NCBI GenBank assembly: GCA_020746875.1
Contig: JAGTJL010000011.1
Coordinates: forward strand, 1,116,001 to 1,180,000
DNA: 64,000 bases
From: Rhexocercosporidium sp. MPI-PUGE-AT-0058
Lineage: Eukaryota > Ascomycota > Leotiomycetes > Helotiales
Direction of reading: 5' to 3'
The translations under genes and the position numbers were made by a program. Below the pieces are notes generated by a model that ran no database searches, was not told the DNA's origin, and saw only the letters and a program-made list of their open reading frames with translations. Of the stretch, positions 58,005-64,000 are shown in pieces; the first letter of the stretch is position 1, and each line of letters begins with the position of its first letter.

Positions 58005-58760
58005 ATGCAACTACCGATGCTATGTCTTGTTGTTTTCTGCATAAGCTGCATCTCTGCCATAGGCGAAGCCAAAGCCTACGAGCGCATCTGGATCTACTAC
58101 GCATATCTTCTAGATGTGAAGGGAGCAAGTTTGGGCGCCCCGCGATCGATTCTGCCGACCCGCGGGCCCAACTTATCTTTCCGGGACGTGATGGAGGTTA
58201 TAGCCTTGAATCAAGTGGATCGTAACCGTGTCAGGAATATCAACCTCCCAGCAGAACCTCATCCGTCTGTCGAAACTGCATTTCAAGCGCTTTGGGGCGG
58301 GAGCGTTGCGGGACAATACGAGCCCAGGGCAGTCATATCAGGACTGGCTGAGGGATATACAGAGATGGTCTGGCGGATTGGCGCAATTACGAACGAAAAC
58401 AAACGTTTGTTCAGTGAAGCAGATCGCGCTGAGATGGCTGAAATCTCTGGCCTGCAGGACAAAAGTTTAAGACTGGCCAAGCTTCATCGTGCTGTGGAGA
58501 TAGACGCCTTCATCTGGCGCGTGAAAGACAACAAGTTTCCCGGTATCGAGTTGGTGAGAGATCGGACCGAGGCAGGGTGGTTGATCTCATGGGAGCAGAC
58601 TGAGGCCAGGAACGGTGGCGGGGATGAAGTCAGGGCAACAATAAAGTCTTATTTGGATGCGTACTTCTCAGGGGACGAAGATGCGCGAGGGCACAGGTAT
58701 GTTCACGACGCTATGGACTTTGCGTACAATGTTCAACGAGAGATATCTTGTGGGGACTAG
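58005..58760 (+). CDS. secreted protein of unknown function (251 aa)
   Basis: An ATG in good context (caccATGC) opens a frame with a signal peptide (MQLPMLCLVVFCISCISAIG). The mature chain is mostly helical and hydrophilic: SFRDVMEVIALNQVDRNRVR, AGQYEPRAVISGLAEGYTEM, NKRLFSEADRAEMAEISGLQ. It has only one or two cysteines after the signal (REISCGD at the end). No known family was recognised. Length and secretion fit a wall-associated or effector-type protein. The frame is intact and unlikely to be open by chance over 750 bases. Confidence 0.65.
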   Translation: MQLPMLCLVVFCISCISAIGEAKAYERIWIYYAYLLDVKGASLGAPRSILPTRGPNLSFRDVMEVIALNQVDRNRVRNINLPAEPHPSVETAFQALWGGSVAGQYEPRAVISGLAEGYTEMVWRIGAITNENKRLFSEADRAEMAEISGLQDKSLRLAKLHRAVEIDAFIWRVKDNKFPGIELVRDRTEAGWLISWEQTEARNGGGDEVRATIKSYLDAYFSGDEDARGHRYVHDAMDFAYNVQREISCGD

Positions 58761-60361
58761 ATGGTGTTGCATGAGCCATTTCGAGACGTGTGGAGGATTT
58801 CGACTACGTTGGTCTTGTTGTTTCATGTGGAAGTATTTTGTTCAATTCTTGTAGAGAAATCCATCTCAACTCTAGGGAGAGCTCGAGCTGAGAAGTTTTC
58901 AGAGGCGATCCGACATTCTACTATTCAGTTTTTGTTAGATCGGTGGCCATGTAATCAAGTCTAGGATGGAGTCTCTAGGATTTCTTGGGTATGGACATAT
59001 CATTGCTGCAGTTCCGAGAACCAAATTCAATGAGTTCTCATCTCGTCCAGCAACACTCCAAGACCTTCGTCTGCCGGCAGTCTATACAAAGTTTCCGATT
59101 CTGCGCAAAGAAGCTGCCACATACCGCCTAAACGGACCTTACATGGATGCCAAGAAGCCGTGCCTCGCTTAATGTGGCTAGCGGGGACTTCATGTGGGTG
59201 CGTCCTAGGGGGCCGCACGAGACCAACAGTCACGAGTGAACGCTTTCCCATATGATTCTTCCACTCTCATATTCTTTCCCTACCTTATCCTTCTCTTTAA
59301 CTCATGATTTCTCTCACGCTCGCGTCTCGCGCCCTCCGGGCGCTTTTCAAACCGAGCTTGTTTTCCGGAGAGCGGAGACAGCGGGCATTTTACAAAAGCC
59401 AATTAAAAGTCAAAGATTGGACAGCTCTCGCGACAGTTTTCGGTGCGAACTACTCCACTTTTGCCTCACGTGCCATCGTTAAGCCCTCCTTCCGGTCATT
59501 CTTCCTTCCTGTTGGTACAAATGCTGATTGATCTGTTGGCTCTGCAAGCGAAAAGCTTTGACACTTGGCATCCGTTATAAGCCAGTTTAGGTGGTAGCTG
59601 GGTTAAATTGCCAATGGGATCTCAAGGTCGCCTACGAGTCGCCGTCAGATGGTCAGACTCTACCGTGTCGTCGAGACTTTCGACCTCCTGCAATCTCCAC
59701 GGGGCATCAACTCAACCATCAAATTATCCTTGTGAACTTGTGATGGGACCTGCATGCGAATTCAGGGCTGATCAGCTTGATCGGGGTTGACACCCCAACG
59801 CAGGTACTTTAAGCGAACACTGCCAAGAACCTGGACAGCAATTCTATTTTGACCACACCTGGGGTCCATCGTCCACCGAGCATGTGGTGGTGCGGCCGCA
59901 GTAGTCGGCTCGATGAATAGGAGAGAAATCTCTTTCGCGAGATGACCGCGGTGGCATTCTCGGAGTTCGTCCCCTGGCATCGTGAGCCAACATATCTGCG
60001 GGCTTGAAGAGGAAGCCGTGTGGGCCAGGAGGATAAATGAATGCTGAAAAGCGGCGGCCCTCGACCATACATCACAAGTTTGGATGGCAGGTGGTAGCTG
60101 GCAGGTGGAAGCTTGATGGACCCTGAAGCCCCTCGTCGAGATATGGTCCCTGACTTTGTGGCATGGCACAAGGAAGCGAGATTGTTGAGGGGTGAAATCT
60201 TGCCCCTACGATAGTTCTTGTCGTGTGGTACGCGCTCGCAATCCCATGACTGCCTTCCTCACGTCTCCATCCCAGAGCGAGAGGCCAGCTACAGTCCTCT
60301 CTATATTCCAAACTCGCTCCATATCATACCAACAGTGGTGTGGTCTGCCTGGACTTGAACA
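58761..60361. other. intergenic region
   Basis: Several short frames (for example 59304-59531) but none with a domain. The 3' 150 bases hold the presumed promoter of the chitin-binding protein gene, with CTATATTCC near 60300. Confidence 0.4.
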
Positions 60362-62182
60362 ATGATGTTGAACCTTTCTCACTTGGCTCTGGTGGTGCTT
60401 TCTTTGTCACCATCCCGCGTCTTTGCGACTCCTTCACTCGTGAAGCGAGATGTAATCCCATACATGCCCTATGTACGTTCCACTTCTCCCTTCCACTTCG
60501 AGTCCCTGATGCGGAACTCATCCGATTGTCGAAATCGTCTGGTCCATTTGAATCTCAGCTCAGCTAATCCGAGTAGGACGATGCTACAACTAAGTACTGC
60601 ACCTACTGGTATGACAACTACCTGGGTAAAACCTGTAAAGAGATCTTCAGCCTCTATCTCGTCAGCACGGCGGACATGGTCCTTTGGAATCCATCTTTGA
60701 CTGCGACATGCGGCAACTGGCAGGTACAGTCGTACTGTGTCGAGGCCAATGGCGGTCCAACAACTCCGGTCCCAAGCACCAGCACGTCATCCAGCACCAG
60801 TACCACCAAGTCTGCCGCCCCAACGAGTACTGTGAAGCCTCTGTGGACATTGCTTGGATGTTGGCTAGATGCGGCACAGCCTACACTCGAATTCCGAACG
60901 AACATAACAGGCGGCGACAGTGTAATGACCGTCGAGAAGTGTCAAACAGCCTGTTATCAGACTGGCCTGTTAATCGCTGGCTTGGAGGCCAGATCTCAGT
61001 GCTGGTGTAGCAGCTATATTGCGAACGAAGCAACCAACTCGACGGAATGCAACCTGACATGTGCTGGTAACTCGGCTCAGATATGCGGTGGCCAGAACCG
61101 TCTCAGTCTCTACAAAGGAAAGCTACCAGTTACGATCACTTCTCGCACGACGACTTCTACCAGCACCACTTCCACGAGTAGCAGGGTGCCTGTAGCCACT
61201 GCACCAGTCAGCCGTGATGGGCTATGCGGTCCTAGTTCGCCGAAGAAAGCAACTTGCGCGAGTAGTGCCTTTGGCAACTGCTGCTCCAGCAGCGGGAAGT
61301 GTGGCTGGACGTCAGAATTCTGCTCCGCAGGAATCTGCCTCACAGACTTCGGTACATGCTCGACAGCTCAGGCGATTAGTACCGATGGGAAGTGCGGCTC
61401 TGCATCATCTACAAAGGCAACTTGCCGTGGTAGTGCTTTTGGCCAATGCTGCTCTGCAAAAGGCAACTGCGGTAGTGGTGTGTTTTTCTGCGGCAAATCC
61501 AATCAATGCCAGCCTCTCTATGGAAATTGTATCGATATAAGCACCGACGGCAAATGCGGAGTAGCGTCGTCAACTGGGAATGCGACGTGTAGTGGCAGTA
61601 CTTTCGGAGACTGTTGCTCAGTGAAAGGCAATTGCGGCGACACATCATTCTTCTGCGCATCATATAACAAGTGCCAGCCTCAATTCGGCACCTGCTTTCC
61701 CACGAGCACAGACGGCAAGTGTGGAGCGGCGTCTCCTTCCAACGCGACGTGTAGCAGTAGTACTTCTTTTGGAGGGTGCTGCTCGGTAAAGGGCAATTGT
61801 GGAAACAGCGATGCTTTCTGCAACGTTAAGAATCTCTGCCGTAAGACAATGGGGAGCCCCAAATTTCCTACTTCTGAATGTCTCAGGATTGTCTCTGGAT
61901 TGTCCCAATCTCCATCGGGACTTTCTCTTCCTCTTCCTGAGACTTCTTCCCGAAACATCCTTAAAGAAGCATATACTGACTCCCCAATGTCTAGAACCGA
62001 AGTTCGGCGTCTGTACGCCAGTGTCGACGGACGGGAAATGCGGATCGGCTTCTTCTGTGGGCGCAACGTGTGGAACGAGCTCTTTTGGTAGTTGCTGCTC
62101 AGTGAAGGGAAACTGTGGCTCAACCGATGCGTTCTGTAAGACGAGCAATGCTTGTCAGCCAAACTTTGGCACATGTACGTAG
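60362..62182 (+). CDS. secreted LysM-WSC-CBM18x5 chitin-binding protein (520 aa)
   Basis: Three exons (60362-60472, 60577-61840, 61995-62182) join in one frame, with introns of 104 and 154 nt. A signal peptide (LALVVLSLSPSRVFA) is followed by a LysM-like domain (residues 43-90: YWYDNYLGKTCKEIFSLYLV, ADMVLWNPSL), a Ser/Thr linker and a WSC domain (about 131-225: GCWLDAAQ, ARSQCWCSSYI, AQICGGQNRLSLY). A second Ser/Thr linker precedes five hevein-type CBM18 modules, each starting DG(L/K)CG and containing the CC-S-xx-G-x-CG core (GDCCSVKGNCG). Intron 2 lies in the linker between modules 4 and 5 and restores the fifth. The protein should bind chitin and possibly other wall glycans, either in the fungus' own wall or as a shield against host chitinases or receptors. 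Confidence 0.88.
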
Positions 62183-62840
62183 AAGGGATAGTTGTGCCTG
62201 CATTGTTGTGGCTCTCAGCTGTAATCACGTTGTTTGAAGACAGCGGGAGAATGAGGTCGAGTTTAATGGTACTTCTCTGATCAACACGCTTTCTGTGTGT
62301 ATCCGTCTGACTCTTTGTACTAGATGCGGCCGAATTGTCCTATTCTGGTGATCGACGTCCAGGATGTTGCGCTCGAAGCGTGTGACGCGACACGAGGTGT
62401 CAGGGATAGCCATCTCGAAACAAAGTGGTGAAAACGAGTTGTCGACACAACATCTTAATACGACATCGACCATCAATACCAACTCTTTCCAAAGTCAACA
62501 AACGGAAGCGAGACTCCGTGAAAAACACGAATCAAAAATCCCACAGCACCAATTTCCAGCATTCCGTCCACTAAGCCACGCCCAAACCACCCGAGAATAA
62601 CCTTAAAACGCGCCTCTGATCCACCCAATCACACACGCCCCTCACCGCCACCCACGCACCAGCGGTCCCTATACTTCGTACAAGGATAAACTATTCCGGA
62701 ATTCTAGTCAGTGCACTTTAGATGCTTGGCAATGCTGCTTTATTAACTTAAATTCCCCTAATATTTTGTATTTGCCCCTTACGAACCTGGAAGCACGGGT
62801 CCGTGCTCCACAGGGCATTTTCACATAGAATCATCAAAGT
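62183..62840. other. intergenic region
   Basis: 3' flank of the chitin-binding protein gene. Nothing else was recognised. AT content rises near 62700. Confidence 0.4.
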
Positions 62841-64000
62841 TAGGTATCAAAGCAGTATTTAATTCGGAGTAGACTACCTATGGCGCTGCATAAGTATTAT
62901 TACCTAATGTTCCCGCTTTAAAATCAACTGATTAATTCAATCCTGTCGTATAGCCTCCTATTCCTCTTGTTATAGCTTAGCGCATCTCTGCTTTAGTTAT
63001 AGGTTGATAGGAACGTTTATATAAAGCTTGTTTAATCTAACGCTAGCACTTCTTAATCGGATTCATATTTAATAAAGTAAAAGGATAAGGTATAAGGATA
63101 ATCTCGTGTTTTGTACGGTACTGCGCATAATAATTCGTCGTCGACTTATGTCTATGAGCTGCATTTCCATCTTTTATAAATAATAGTTCCGCAAAAGGCC
63201 AAAGAGTATATATAATAAGGGCGAAAGCCTCTAGGATTCCTTAGATATACGGTTTTAGAAATTAATAAAGTTAATCCGATTATAAAAAGGCTCCTTTCTT
63301 GCCGTGGCTATTAGGAAAGATAAGTCGTGATTTATATTTATATTTAATTGCTCCTTACGCGTTAATAAGTGTCGTATGGCCTTTATAAAGTTAATGTTAA
63401 ATACAAGAATTACAGAATCGTTTTAATTGATTATAATTAATATTCTTTGTAACTCTTGCTTTCGTAGCTCGGCTATTAACGAGAAATATAATCTCGTTAC
63501 TCTAAAGAACCTTTAATCATTTTATAGTTTAAAATATATGTGCAATCGCTTATAAGAATCGAGCCTTAACCTGAACGAGTGTAAAATATAGCTTTAGCAT
63601 ATAATATAACGATAATAGCCTCGTTAATATATCCGGCGTTTGAGGGTATCTATAGAGTAAGCGAGCTTATATTCCTCCTGAACCTCTTATTAATTCATTA
63701 TTTATATATCTTACGTTTGTAATACGTATATAATAACTTTATTAACTTCTTTATCGGTCAAGAGAAAGGCAAGGCCTCTTCTAATTAGGCGAGCGCGTTC
63801 AAAGGTTATATAGCTAAGGATTTTACGAATCGTACTCTTAGAAAGAGGCTTACCGGTAGAAGGGTTCTTATATTATAATTAGAGGGCGCAAATCGGGACT
63901 TTTCCGTACTAGTGTAATTGGCGCATAGCCTCCTTGTATTTCGTAGCAATTTAGAAGCCTTTAATATGATACCAGTCGTCGAGGGGGGTATTGCAGCCAT
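62841..64000 (-). mobile_element. Tc1/mariner transposase relic, RIP-mutated
   Basis: The minus strand still shows the order of a Tc1/mariner transposase despite many stops. Near the right edge is an HTH part with NPSTGKPLSKSTIRKILSY and FERARLIRRGLAFLLTDKEV. Then comes the catalytic part with FIKDGNAAHRHK at about 63170 (second D of the DDE triad) and LIPYPFTLLNMNPIKKC (family LxPYSPDLNPIExxW) at about 63050-63110. A tail reads YKRSYQPITKAEMR. The upstream end is beyond the window. It shares N-terminal features (KEAMR.LH, STxRKxL) with the relic at the left edge but is much more AT-mutated. Confidence 0.7.

Noticed and set aside
63806..64000. 64-codon open frame at the right edge
   Set aside because: It is out of frame with the transposase relic that explains the DNA there.

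Overview
This window comes from a filamentous ascomycete (Pezizomycotina). Genes have short introns of about 45-110 nt with GTAAGT/GTATGT-type donors, CTAAC/CTGAC branch sites and CAG/TAG acceptors. Gene families are typically fungal: 2EXR, WSC, CBM18, GH55, tannase, Fps1-type aquaglyceroporin and NLR/STAND parts. AT-rich islands packed with stop codons look like repeat-induced point mutation (RIP). The gene mix fits Leotiomycetes or a neighbouring class, but I cannot place it further. No rRNA, tRNA, CRISPR array or prokaryote-type operon was seen.

Layout. 0-7 kb: a Tc1/mariner relic, then decayed genes (CmcJ/NvfI-like enzyme, NLR/TPR protein, CYP58-like P450) that look like remains of a metabolite locus and an NLR locus. 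8-12 kb: an intact tannase/feruloyl esterase and a tiny Cys-rich secreted protein. 12-22 kb: mostly broken genes, namely a GH92 mannosidase, kinase fragments, a BTB gene carrying a (GAA)48 tract, a STAND-type N-terminal domain, a kinase-like/ISG12 fusion remnant and an SRPK-like kinase 3' half. 23-26.5 kb: an intact seven-exon GPI-anchored VWA protein. 27.5-29.9 kb: a RIP-mutated Fot1/pogo transposon with recognisable inverted repeats and an LTR-like segment. 30-46 kb: a euchromatic stretch with an alpha/beta hydrolase, a GT31-type glycosyltransferase, a 2EXR protein, a thioredoxin, a secreted Cys-rich protein, an aquaglyceroporin and an NmrA-like reductase, with two kinase pseudogenes between them. 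46.5-49.3 kb: a RIP-mutated gypsy-type retroelement. 50-55.2 kb: a large multi-intron GH55 glucanase with an unusual C-terminal extension. 55.6-56.0 kb: a MITE-like element with perfect 30-bp inverted termini. 56-62.2 kb: a second 2EXR gene, a secreted protein of unknown function and a LysM-WSC-CBM18x5 chitin-binding protein. 62.8-64 kb: a second Tc1/mariner relic.

Functionally the intact genes lean towards the cell surface and secretion: tannase, VWA-GPI protein, GH55, LysM/CBM18 protein and three small secreted proteins. The decayed genes lean towards NLR/kinase-type self-defence and secondary metabolism. The most unusual items are the kinase-like/ISG12 remnant next to a STAND N-terminal domain gene, the VWA protein with a HET-C/VWA7-like N-terminal part, and the GH55 fusion.
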